64,000 nucleotides of DNA from Branchiostoma floridae. Taxonomy: Eukaryota; Chordata; Leptocardii; Amphioxiformes; Branchiostomatidae. The notes beneath the pieces were generated by a model, which saw nothing but the letters and a program-made list of their open reading frames with translations, did not search any database and had not been told where the DNA came from. Both the position numbers and the translations under genes were made by a program. Of this stretch, positions 1 to 11,379 are shown piece after piece (position 1 is the first letter of the stretch; every line of letters starts with the position of its first letter). Where the stretch lies: the NCBI RefSeq assembly GCF_000003815.2, contig NC_049997.1, positions 11,731,060 through 11,795,059 on the forward strand, given 5' to 3'.

Positions 1-101
1 TCTGAATCAATTGATTTTCACAGAATATCATCCCTTATAAGTTCTGATTTAGGTAAACATTCATTTGATAAATGGTGATGATTTGATTTTATTGCTATTA
101 G

Positions 102-2960
102 GATAACTGTCCATGGATCCCAAACAGCGGGCAGGAGGACGCCGATGGAGATGGTGTAGGAAACGCCTGTGACGAGGATGCAGACGGCGACGGTTTCCTG
201 AACATTTTGGTATCACTAACCCTTCCAATACTTAACCTTAACAATCAATACTGACCAATGTTTTACCTTTCTCATAAAAGGACAAGGAAGTTACAAACGC
301 TGTTACAATACATAATGCATGCGGTGTACGTTTACAAAACAGGACAACTGCCCCTTGGTTACCAACTTCTACCAGACGGACGTTGATGGTGATGAGGTGG
401 GTGATGCATGTGACAACTGTCCCACGGACATCAACACTGACCAGCTGGACACAGACGGTGACGGGTGGGGGGACGCGTGTGATCAGGACAGCGATGGGGA
501 CGGTAAGAAACCGAACGTTATCACCATCTCTAAGTAATACTATAGAGATGACAAGTAACGACACCGAATGCAGACACCAGCTAGAGGCCTGATTAGGATG
601 AATATAAATAAAGAAATTGCAATGGCCTCTGATATCATGGGATTTTATACCTATTGATGCTCTGCACTGTCTGGTGTTTGCAGCACTCATCGACAGCCAG
701 GACAACTGCCCACTCCAGCTCAATGGCAACCAGGCTGATTCTGACGGAGATGGTATTGGAGATATTTGCGACAACTGTCCAAATGTACCAAACGCGGATC
801 AGGTAATGGTAGAGCTTTTGATAACTTGTTAGACCTGAGTGTTATTTGCTTTGACAAGGGGAGCCCTGAAAATAGTTGATCATTCTTTCAACGCTGTAAT
901 GATATGCTTACATGTCAACATATCTTTTTTTCAGGCCGATGCAGATCAAAATGGAATTGGAGAAGCATGTGAAAGTGGAATTGACAGGTATGCATACGTA
1001 CCCATTTCCTGAAAATGTCTCGATATATATTACCTTACCTTAGACCCTCCCGCAACACTGTTGCATTGGTCGACTTGTCGAGCATGCTTTCTCCAAAGGT
1101 TGCGGTCTTGAGCAGCTACTGCCATGCCTTCCATGCTGTTTAGCCCCATTTTCCTTCCATCATCTAAGATTGTCCGCCTTAGTGTAGATTTTGGCCTGCC
1201 CCTGGGGCGGGTGCCCTTAGGAGCCCACGACATAGCTGTTTCTGTTGTTCGTCTGTCGGAAAGGCGCCATACATGCCCGGCAAATCTCAATCTTCTTTTT
1301 CTGACTGTTTCACTGGCTAGAGGCACCTTAGCTCTTTGCATGAGCTCATCGTTTGTGACGTGGTCACGCCAGGAAATGCCTAGGATTATCCTAAGGCATT
1401 TACGTTGGAAGGTATCGAGTGATTTTGTTATCTCTGCAGTGCTTTTCCAAGATTCACACGCATAAGTGGCTATTGGCATCACAATAGTCTGGAATAACTT
1501 TAACTTTAACGGTACGCTGATTTGCTTAGATAGCCAGAATTTTCTTAGGTATTGCCACATACCAGTAGCTTTGCCAAGCCTGGATTTGACGTCTTCTTCT
1601 GTGCCACCGATCATTGTAATAATGCTGCCTAGGTAAGTAAATTTGTCGACATACTCGATTTCTTCATTCTCAAGCACAATTGGTGCTACATTTTGGATTG
1701 TCGTCATTGCTTTTGTTTTTTCCCCACTTACTCTGAGTCCAATTTTCGCCCCTGTGGAAGAGCAGCTAAATCATCTGCGAAGTCGAGATCGCTCAGTGAC
1801 CCGTCACCAAAAGCTATGCCATCTCCGGCTTGTTTGGTCTTCTTCATAAGGAGGTCAATGACAATAACAAATAGAAAGGGGGATAAAATACATCCTTGTT
1901 TCACTCCTGTTGCGACTTCAGGACATTGTAGTAACTCCCGATTTGGTTTTGATGCAACACTTAGAGTTCTCGTACAAGGATTTAAATAATTGGATATACT
2001 TCTCAGGTATGCCATAAGCTCGAACAATCTTCCATAGGTCACGCAAAATTACACAAATCTACAGTATCGCCATTACATACGCTTGATACTATTTGGATTG
2101 CTGATGTTGTTAGAAAAAATGATAAACAAATACTTGTTATCATCACCTGCACAGCGATGCTGATGGTGTTCCTAACAATCTGGACAATTGCATGATGGAG
2201 CCAAACAGTGCACAACTTGACGCAGACCATGATGGCCAAGGTACATGTTACATATTACATCATATTGTTCTTTATCTAATATTTCTATCTGCTTAACCCT
2301 AAGTTATATCATCTTTACCCTTTCAGGAAAGACACGTTCGATAAATGGGAGTCTAGAAGAGGGTTATGGTATTAATTAATGTTTAGTATTTGCCAAGAGA
2401 CTCAATTTGTAGTTTTCATAGATATCTTCGGCGCTGAATGACAGGACTACCAACGAAGTCTATAGTGAAGTGCTTGAACTGTTCTTAAATGGAGAAATTA
2501 ATAATTACTAATAACATCATATTGCTCTGCAGGAGATGCGTGTGACAATGACGATGACAACGACACCGTGCATGATGATATTGACAACTGCCGTCTCGTG
2601 CCTAATATGGACCAGGCTGACTTAAACGGTACCAAATCTTGCATCATCTTCTGAATAATATTCACAAATGTATTTCCGTACTTTTCCATTGATGTTTCAT
2701 GTAATTAATCTAAGTTCTCACCCAGTAAAGAGACATGCCTCCAAACCTTTCGTGCAGTTACTCAGTATCTCAGATACCCAATTAAAGCATATTCAAAATC
2801 TTAATCGGTCAGCCTGTATAACCGCCCTTTGACGTGAAAGGCCATCTGAAGGCCCTTCCCTTCTAAATGTCCGGCAGGTTTTGGTATCGGAGATGTCTGC
2901 AGTCTTGACTTCGACGGGGACGGCGTCATAGACGCTGATGACGTGTGTCCAGGAAACAAC
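102..2960 (+). CDS. Thrombospondin type 3 repeat block (exons 1-6 and start of exon 7 of this window)
   Basis: Seven exons translate to a chain of Asp-rich repeats, for example [60 protein letters not shown] and [12 protein letters not shown], interleaved with DNCP starts and paired cysteines. This is the calcium-coordinating wire of thrombospondins. The exons are short (53-179 bp) and of mixed phase, and all junctions close in frame. The repeat series is already running at the left edge, so the total number of repeats is unknown. Confidence 0.9.
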
Positions 2961-5900
2961 GTGGTCAGCAGGACAGACTTCAGGAACTACGTCACGGTCA
3001 ACCTTGGAGTATCCAACTCTAACTACCCGGCACCGCATTGGGAGTTTTTCAACGAGGTAGACTTTAACACATTGCACTAAAATTATTGTCAAACATAACC
3101 GTACTGTGAAAGAACTGTAGCCCTATATGTATGTATCCAACATGTCCTTTCTCTTCTTCTTTCGACAACAGGGTGCAGAGATAACACAGAATCTGAACAG
3201 CAACCCTGGAATTGTTATTGGTAAATAATTCTTGTCATCATATAGTATGTTTAATGACCCAACCTAAGCTGTATACAGTATATATAATTCATGGTAGGTC
3301 CCTGGTTACCGAGCGAAGCTACCGGTAATGGTTGACAATACCTGAGAACGAGACCTATGCCCCGTATTTTCTAGCCAATGGGAACCTTCGAAAAACCTGG
3401 TAGTGTAATGTATCTCTCCTTCTGGGTATTTATAGTGAATTTTGTATAATTGGCTGAATTCCTATCGAGATATCGGAAAGTAACAATATTTTCTTTAAAT
3501 TATGAACCATTAGAAAATACAATGCTACAGTTACCCTCAGCTTGCTATAATGACTAAGACGCTACAGTAGGGTCATTAAAAGATTCTTGTAATGCTTCGG
3601 TCATAATTGCACCGGTGCCCGTCAGGGGAGTAGCCCAGGCTGGACTACGGTAAGTCACTGCGTCTATTTATGGCCGGTTTGATTTTAACTCCGAGTTTTG
3701 AAATAAATCCGGTAGCCTCAGGACGACCCATTGGGCGTGTAAAAAAGCGTGAACTGCCCGGCACCGCCCTTTTTCCAATTGTGACCGTAGGATGAACACA
3801 TGGTGTTGGTGTCTATTCAAAATATGTTTGATTATTTTTTAACTTGCTACAGGCACGACAAAGTTCGGCAGTGTTGACTACCGCGGAACCTTCTTTGTGA
3901 ACACGCAGATTGATGACGACTTCATGGGGTTCGTCTTCAGCTATCAGAGCAACTCCCGCTTCTACCTGGTGTCATGGAAACAGGCAGGGGACGGCGGTGG
4001 TGGGCAACCAGGCGTTCAGCTAAAGGCATGTTCACTATTATCACCTTTACCAAGGTGGTTTTGTTTCTTGTGACTTGTGTGTGAGTGTGTGTTTTGGTTT
4101 ATCTGTCTGCCTGCCTGTCTGTGTCTGTGCACAGAATAGCTCGAAATAGTAGTAGTAGTAGTAGTAGTAGTAGTATCCATTATATGATTACACTGCTGCT
4201 TGGGTCCCTAACACGGGTGGTAGGCAGCAGTCGGCTTGTTTTCACACCACGCTTCCAAGTACAGTTGTACGCAAGCGGCTCTGTCCAACCTAATTAGACC
4301 GCACAATGTCTCTCCCAACACATTCCATCCAGAATTTCCTTGGTCTACCACGACCTCCTGACGATTTCAATTTGGTGATGGTGATAACTTGATACATAAA
4401 ATGTTGGTAGGTGTTGGAAAGTAATGAAATGATTAGATTACCACCCCTGTGATTGTTTAGCTAATTTCGACAAAAAAAGGATTCCTCTCATCGATATCAC
4501 TCCAAGTACCATTGGATTAACATCTGCGTCTGTTCATAGCTGGTGAACTCAACGACTGGTCCTAGTCGGGATCTGGCATTGGCTTTGTGGAGGGCAGCCG
4601 AGGTCCAGGGACAGGTGAGACCACGTTCCTTCTCCAATACGATAGGATAGACGATAGTATACGTTGATTCGTGGATGACTTTATCACTTTGTAAATCACG
4701 TGCACGGTTTGTTCATACACATCCAAGATATGTTTACCTGCAAAACGTTTCGGTATTCTTTCCACTACCTGCCTTCGAAAACTTCGTACATAGCTTTTGA
4801 AACCATTGTAGACTTGGAATGATTTATCTTTATACTTAAATTCGTTGATCGACAACCTTCTGGCTGTTTCAGTAATATATAGTTTCAAAAGTGTGGCGTT
4901 TTTTTTGTTTGTGCAAAGACGAAGCTGTTGTGGGAAGATCCGAACAAGCTCGGCTGGAGTTACAAGACTGCTTACCGCTGGGAACTGAAGCATCTTCCTG
5001 CCGTCGGATTGATCAGGTGAATCAACTGGTAACTCGATGATCGCAGCAGTATCATTTGGGAATCTAACGTTCTGTCTTTTTATAAATGACACCCAGGCAA
5101 TTTTTGCCAGGTTTCATAAAGAAAATTATGCAATGTTGTTACAACGTCTTCTCGAATACCTCGCAAAACGGCACACAATTGGGTGTAGCCTTGATTGTAA
5201 TACACGTACAAAACTACAGCAACAGCATCTAATTGTCAGAACGGTGTAAAAGGTAAACATCCAAACTTTTGTGTGGCAAATCTTGTGGTTATATAGTTAC
5301 GTAGAATGGAATTTGCATTGAAAGCCATTATTTTCAAGTACAGTTATTTTCAAGTACAGTTCATAACATTTGACCTAATATCCTATTGTGTTGTTGCCTT
5401 AGATATTGCCATTCTTGACTTCAAATGGTCTAATTTAAAAAAAGAAATTTCGCAATTCGACGGTCGTTTCAACCCTTTTTATGGTTTGGCCGGCAGTGGT
5501 ACTGCAGATTAGATGGGAAAATGAGAAATAAACAAGACCTTTCGTTAAAAGCCATCGGACACTAAACATTGAAGAAGACAAATGCAACATTGTTAACAGT
5601 GCGTCCTGGTGGGCGACGCTGGAGTGATTTTTTGTTACATTCGTTTTATTAAACAAGACCACTCTTAACGTCGATAGTTATGAGATTGACATTGAATGTC
5701 ATGCACCTAGACTGAAGCTGTACGCAGGCCGGCAGCTTGTAGTGGACTCCGGTAACGTCATGGACCAGTCCCTCCGGGGCGGTCAGCTTGGAGTGTACAG
5801 TTACTCACAACAGAACGTCATCTGGTCCAATCTCGTCACCAAGTGCGACGGTAAGCATTTTTACAACATTTTACAAATATCTTCTTCTTCTTCTTCTTTC

Positions 5901-6441
5901 GGTAGGGCTGCCGCCCTCGTCTTTTTGAGGATTCTGCAGCCTTAGCTTACACGGAAAAAACCACTGCGCAAACCGAGGGGGATTAGATTTTTTATTTGAA
6001 TACTGACAGGGATGGTGACAATGCTACCTCTGCCGGGAGGTTGTTCTTCTTCTTTCGGTAGGGCTGATATCATTCACCTTGTTGCATTATCATCGGCACA
6101 GCCAGTAACTACTCTTACGAGAAACGCGGCTGATGTAACATGATCCAGACACCTCCCCGATCGGAAACGGGACTCGCAATATTACGTCCCTTCCGAAAGA
6201 CATTTTTCTTTAAAAAACAAATTTTTCACCACCCTACATATCTAATCATCAGTGATAGGCATTATTGTCACAGAATATATCGTAAAATCGTGTAATCATT
6301 AGACGATTTTAGGATATATTCTAAGACAACAATGCCTATCACTGACTTATGCAACTTTTACTTAAGTGGTTATAATATGCGTTCGTTGTTGCCTTCGTTT
6401 TTTTTTCAGACACCTTGCCTCCTGACTACAGTCAGAAGTAG
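102..6441 (+). CDS. Thrombospondin, 3' half: type 3 repeats and complete C-terminal domain
   Basis: Secreted calcium-binding matrix glycoprotein; the 5' part of the gene lies left of the window. Exons read as 102-209, 343-502, 684-802, 935-987, 2155-2240, 2533-2628, 2878-3056, 3172-3220, 3853-4025, 4540-4614, 4919-5016, 5711-5850 and 6410-6441, with matching phases throughout. The first six and part of the seventh encode type 3 repeats with the alternating DNCP and DxDGDGxGDxCD pattern that wraps calcium. The rest encodes the C-terminal lectin-like domain: [64 protein letters not shown] and a short tail ending PPDYSQK-stop. One intron (after 4025) uses a GC donor. The segment aligning to the usual LWHTGNT of vertebrate thrombospondins reads LWRAAEVQG, which is divergent. 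The domain order matches thrombospondins including COMP, but the paralogue cannot be assigned without the N-terminal part. Confidence 0.92.
1030..2085 (-). mobile_element. 5'-truncated LINE (non-LTR retrotransposon), reverse transcriptase 3' part
   Basis: Antisense insertion in a thrombospondin intron between the exons ending 987 and starting 2155. The minus strand encodes the end of a non-LTR reverse transcriptase: [13 protein letters not shown], then the catalytic [10 protein letters not shown], then [13 protein letters not shown] and the C-terminal [13 protein letters not shown] and [11 protein letters not shown] tracts. The 5' end falls within [15 protein letters not shown]-like sequence near 2085, so most of the element is missing. 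At least one frameshift lies between the YGIPEKY part and the GVKQG part, and another near 1730, so the copy is dead. The clade (RTE, L2 or CR1-like) cannot be fixed by eye. Confidence 0.88.
2878..6441 (+). CDS. Thrombospondin C-terminal lectin-like domain and stop codon
   Basis: Exons 2878-3056, 3172-3220, 3853-4025, 4540-4614, 4919-5016, 5711-5850 and 6410-6441 encode the beta-sandwich that closes every thrombospondin. Landmarks shared with the family are [56 protein letters not shown], the tryptophan cluster [10 protein letters not shown] / TAYRWEL, and [11 protein letters not shown]. The last exon adds only ten codons before the TAG at 6439-6441. Compared with COMP, the tract around WKQ is glycine-rich (GDGGGG) and shorter. 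Confidence 0.9.
3221..3852 (+). other. Thrombospondin intron without recognised content
   Basis: A 632-bp intron between the exons ending 3220 and starting 3853. I see no repeat family, RNA gene or conserved motif beyond the splice sites. A GC-rich tract near 3610-3770 may be an old repeat, but I cannot name it. Confidence 0.5.
4180..4375 (-). mobile_element. LINE fragment, C-terminal coding remnant
   Basis: On the minus strand this intronic stretch reads [19 protein letters not shown], a stop, then [15 protein letters not shown] and a further stop. The GRPRK-WMECV pattern is common at the C-terminal end of invertebrate non-LTR retrotransposon proteins. The piece is short, stop-containing and 5'-truncated. 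A (GTA)n-like microsatellite on the plus strand (4148-4175) sits beside it. Confidence 0.5.
5851..6409 (+). repeat. Last thrombospondin intron with CTT microsatellite, a 22-bp direct repeat and a hairpin
   Basis: The motif TTCTTCTTTCGGTAGGGCTG occurs near 5892 and again near 6045, about 155 bp apart. Further on lies an inverted repeat: arms 6251-6289 and 6305-6343 match at about 35 of 39 positions around a 15-base loop. It reads as a small fold-back or MITE remnant placed before the final exon. Confidence 0.7.
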
Positions 6442-6984
6442 GTTGATCTTTGCTGGAGATCAACTACGACAAACCAACGAGAACGCAAAGCTCTTTCTTC
6501 ACTCTGATTTTTCCTGACCAGATCTAGACAGATGATAGGTTTGTTGAAGAAGGAAACCCTCTTGAACTGCCCTAAGATATGTACTAATCGTATGATATAC
6601 AATGTTGATATGTCGTCATTTGTGACACGTTGAAATCCTGATTATTCTATGACCAATGTTTAATCGCTTGACACTTGAGTATAATTTGACTAAGTAATGA
6701 TCCTACATGATATAGATGATTGATATGTAGCTGATTTGCACTGCATCAGAAGACGGTTATGTAACCAATAAAGCTTATAGCACAATAATACCGTGTCATC
6801 GTGCCATGCCTTCTTAGCGGAAAGGACACCCATGCCTCGGCCTGGTACTGGTCCGTGTACAGGCACCAAATCCATGCGGTTACACTTTACTCCAGAAAAG
6901 TCCATCTCGGTGGAGTACAACTAAGCCGAAAGGACCCCCTTGCCTTGGCTTATAGTACTGGTCCGTCTACAGGCACCAAATGCA
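6442..6984. other. Downstream flank of the thrombospondin gene
   Basis: Probably begins with the thrombospondin 3' UTR. The short open frames at 6690-7019 contain duplicated phrases (CTGGTCCGT-TACAGGCACCAAAT appears near 6843 and 6958), which suggests decayed repeat DNA. No gene is recognised. Confidence 0.4.
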
Positions 6985-7412
6985 CGAGGTCCGGGGTTCG
7001 AATGCTGCCATGTCACTGATGTTGTGCCGTTGGGAAAGAAACTATACACGACTTTCCTCACTTCACTCAGGTGAAAATGAGTACCTAGCTACGGTTAGGG
7101 CCGTCCCTCGGATAGGACGTTAAATGGAGGTCCCGTGTTTGAGGAGAGCCACACCTCGTGCACGTTAAAGATCCTACCACACTTATCGAAAAGAGAAGGG
7201 GTCCTTCCATGTGTGAGTGGTTCAAAACCTACAGTCCTGTGCCACAACTGGGGCAATTACTGTCGTATTGAGGTCATTAGGTGCTGTATATAGGTTGCCA
7301 TTTCAGACCCTTGCGATTTAGCCCCGCCTATTGTAAGCTCCTCGCAAGTTAGCCCCTGGCTGCGAAAAGAGAGAAGTCGGCCCAACCAATAAACCAATAA
7401 AATAAATAAATA
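6985..7412 (+). mobile_element. tRNA-derived SINE, copy 1
   Basis: Begins with a B-box-like GGGGTTCGAATGCTGCC, then a body containing TTTCCTCACTTCACTCAGG, GGATAGGACGTTAAATGGAG and GTGCACGTTAAAGATCC, and ends in an AATAAATAAATAATAAA tail. The same body occurs in reverse at 25075-25392, and its first part at 49199-49365. The A-box half is missing here, so the copy is 5'-truncated or diverged. Confidence 0.75.
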
Positions 7413-10400
7413 ATAAAGGTTACGTATACACTTCACTATTGACAACGTGTATAGTAAATATAGCACATCCATGATATATCACACTTGTCATGTTATTGTT
7501 GACCCATCACGCACATATAATGGGAGCCAGCCCAGCTGACTTTGATTTTGTGAAGAGTACATGTATTTACTTTTCAGTGTTCCTATCTTCCACGTGGCTA
7601 TTAATAAAGTTGGAGTAGATTCAAACAGACCGTCCAACACGATAAGTCGTTTACTTTGAGAGGAGATCAACAGCTGAAAACTGTGAGTTGGCCTTCTTTC
7701 TTTTGAATAGAAGTTCCTGAGCTTTCATGTGAGTTTAGTAAGGGAATGTTAGAGAAGTTTTATCTAAATACTATGAGTATGAGCTTTTTTTCTGATGCCC
7801 AGCAATTCACAGGATCCAACCCCTTTCAACTGGTGGCTTCCTTAGGTCAGTATACATACTAAGCATGGTAAATTCCTAATTGATATCAGCACTATGACTT
7901 CGGCTATGGTTCACTAGCAGTTCTATTTGAGAATGACAGTCTCTGCTATATCTGTAAAGTGGCTCATGTCTGATGTAAAGCTATTTCAAGGAGGTTCCTT
8001 GCTTACTGTCCCTGCTTCACATTTTCTTTGTGCTGCGCATCAGTCTAGTTTCCTCTGATTTTAGCTGCCTGAACTCAATGTGGATCGGTAATTGGCAAGG
8101 TCCTCCCAGTGCTCTGTCTGGATTAACCACGCCGGGGTAGGAACAAATCAATTACATATCAAACGAATCGCTATCTTCGATTATCGTCACTTTCTTTGAG
8201 CAGCAAGTTATGTCACAAGACTGACCCGCTTAGACCAAATAGAACAAACATTCATTTCCAAGAAACGTAGTAGTGGAAATGGTGTATTTTTTATAGCAAT
8301 ACAGACATTGTCACCTGGCAGCCATCAGCTTAATTGCATATAAGGCCACACTGAATTCATTATATGGATGACATCTGCACGTGTATCAATTATTGCCTAT
8401 GCCCGAAGGTTGCAAGTATAGTACTAGTGTAAATCGTAAAAAATGAAAATGAGCACATACATGCCGTAAATTGTTATCGAGAAAGGGATTTAATGTCATG
8501 TTCTGTGTGTTCAGTCGTTTGGTCTACCTTCGGGATCAAAGGCAATAAGAAAAAAAGGCAACGTTTGAGGGGTTCTTTTTTCACACGCTCCCATTAGTTT
8601 TGGGGTGCTTCGATAATGTCATCCTTATAATCAGATCAATATGGGCTAACATTTGGGTGAAACCAGCAATATTTATACCTCATTGAATTAACATACCCTG
8701 TTGCATTTTTATATATACATAGACCTATCAGCTCCGGCGCCCATGACCACTTGCCTACCACTCAGTCGGCGGTTTGTTGGGATTTGGGGCGAGTATGCGC
8801 GATATAATCAGTCTAGGAGCGATCTGCTCAGTTTTAGGTCACGCCTATTTTCGGCGACAACCATGTATCAACCATTCCTCAACCATCTCCCAAACAGTTA
8901 ATGGTTTACTCCGACCGAGTCCCGAATGCTTTCTAACCCACACCCAACTATCCCGACCTCAGACTGCCGAGTCCCTCCTAAATGATTCTCAAACAGTGTC
9001 CAGCTCTCTCCCGAATCAAAATGGGCACAACCATGCCAGCGATTCTTCTGAATTCAGCTTAAATCGTTGTCGGGACCCCCGACAAGACCCTCCTTTTCTA
9101 AAAAAGGTCATTCTCGGTCTATCCAAAGATCCATACTACCATATGTAAACATCATCAAGAGATCAAATTAGAATACTAGTAACAGGTGGTTTCAATTCGG
9201 GTTTGATTTTTAAGACTTATTTGACTTTGTTTGAGGAAATGAGACCATTTAAAGTGAAGAAAGACAATGTTTGAGATATTTCACAAACTAAACCATGGGA
9301 CATTACGCCATAAATGACACGTTTCCTTTACAATCTTATAGAAGTGGTGGAGTGCACATGCCCTGTGAATTGTCACGTTCTGAAGGGTTACCACATAGAA
9401 CTAGCATTCACATTTATGAAACAAGAAAATGTTAGAACAAAGCAGACTTGTTCTGTCTGTTTGTTTATCAATAGATGCATTTCTTTCAAAATGCTGGGAA
9501 TGTTACTTTTAAGTGCAATATAGACTTGGGCGCCGGGGGGAGCCGTTTGATGGGCTCTGGGCTGAAAGGACACGTCTTTGTGTGCAACTTAGTTTATTAC
9601 ACTGTCTAGTGTTGACGGACGATGACAATATTATTAAAAACATAATATAATAGACGATAATATTATGTTATGTCACTTTATATATAACGTTATGTGACAG
9701 AAATTGCTGAGTCTATCTGATGAGATGTGAGTTCAATAGATATCATACACCAAAAATAACATACCATAAAGAAATTACCTCCAGAAAGTACAAGTATAGA
9801 AATTAGTTTGCCACACGGCTTTCTGAAATAACACAACTTACCCAATCTCCAAGCAGATGTTATGGTCAATGATCGTAATGTTTTCTGATTGACGGCCCGC
9901 CGGGATTCTTTGACAACCCCTTACCTCACGTAAACAAATGAACAGTTGAGTAAAAGGCCAAAGTTACTGAGAGAACGTGGATTATGAACACATATATCGT
10001 TACCCTACTCATTACGTACAAAATATGATGTATACGTACAGTAAATGTAGGTGGCGCTTCGACGGGCGGACATTGTGTAACATGGGCTCCTTGCGCGGCG
10101 CCTACAAATCGATCATGGACTCTTATGGGGTTTTAGGTCCCCTTCTTTCCTGCTCTTGTTCTTGACTTTGAAGCTTAGACTGATGAACTTGAGACTGGGA
10201 ATCAATCATATAGACCGTTCTTTCCATATGCTTTCTAATTTTGAGACATGTTTTACCTCGTGGGCTAGAAGAAACAGACGAATACTGAGTTTTCAATAAC
10301 ATTCCATAAATAGCTTTCTGATCAGTGCATATATCATCGCCTTTCACTTAAAATACTGCCAAAAACTATGCCATCCCACACAAACATACACAATACACTG

Positions 10401-10560
10401 GAAAATTGTAAATTTATTTCAAACCATTGGTACAATATACATGTAAAGTGTAAATAGACTGAATATCTCAAATATGCAATCATCTGATCTAGAAACCAGA
10501 CAACAGTGTTAAGTTTCTTATTCACCTAATATGTGAAATTGGATAAGGCCACAATAGTTT
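7413..10560. other. Intergenic DNA without recognised genes
   Basis: About 3.1 kb between the SINE and the presumed DNAAF3 3' UTR. The longest open frame, 8774-9148 plus, gives a Ser-rich peptide with no recognisable family and no splice context, so I do not call it. I see no RNA gene, clear repeat array or conserved regulatory block. Confidence 0.4.
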
Positions 10561-11379
10561 AATACATTGATTCTCACATTTCTTTAATCTATATTTTTTC
10601 AGATCAACTCAGGTGGAAATGTTAGGCCACTGTTGAAACCACAGTTGCCTTGTAAACAATCATACACTAAACACAGATGTACAGTGACACAATGTACTTG
10701 GTCTGATGAATCATACTCTATAACATGTACAAAGTATATGTATAACACAGCACTGTGTGTACTGAGGCTGTTTGAATAGGATTCCAAAGAATTCAAATGG
10801 ATACTGAAGATTGGCAAGAGTCAAACTTTGACTTCTGAACACTTTGTATGCAAGTAATATTTTTGACATTGACTTTGCAACAGGTTTGAGGTGTTACCAC
10901 TTCTACTCCCCCATCCTTTCTTGTAAGCTACTGTACGATACATTGTACATGTATCTCCCTGACAAAGGAAAATGGATAAGTAACAACTGACGATGTGCAT
11001 CACATGGACTTGAAATTAAAACATGCAGTGAATTTGTCCTCACTCATACAGATTGAAGCAAGTACATTGTACATGAGGAGCTTGCAAAAACTTGATTTTA
11101 ATTTAGTTAACCCTGTTTCTATCTTACAACACAAAAGAAGGACATTCTTCTGGGCCATAAATATATACTACCCCTACACCCAACAAATAAACTTAAGGTG
11201 TTAAATGGACTCTTTTTATTTCAAATACAAGACTGTACAACAAACACAACATGTAAGAATGGAAGCAAACATTTTTCTAGATATCATTTTGATTACAAGA
11301 TTGTTGCAAAGTTTACTCAATTTTGATCATCAATTTGCATAGCTAAAGCAAACTTAAGGCAACTCCATGTCAAAGATGT
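10561..11379 (-). other. DNAAF3: Probable 3' UTR and downstream flank of DNAAF3
   Basis: AT-rich sequence directly after the DNAAF3 stop codon. On the minus strand an AATAAA-type signal lies near 11215-11221, about 160 bp past the stop, and others lie further on. Which one is used cannot be told from sequence alone. Confidence 0.4.

Noticed and set aside
1124-1465. 113-codon plus-strand open frame
   Set aside because: It lies antisense to the LINE reverse transcriptase region and is its shadow.
4562-5092. A 176-codon minus-strand open frame without stops
   Set aside because: It is antisense to two thrombospondin exons (4540-4614 and 4919-5016), has no recognisable family and no splice context. 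The plus-strand exons explain the sequence.
4026-5710. Apparent loss of the exons for the NSTTGP and TAYRW parts of the thrombospondin C-terminal domain
   Set aside because: Both exons were found on closer reading at 4540-4614 and 4919-5016, with matching phases, so the domain is complete.
8774-9148. 124-codon plus-strand open frame
   Set aside because: The peptide is Ser-rich and matches no family I know; there are no splice or promoter signals, and such lengths occur by chance.
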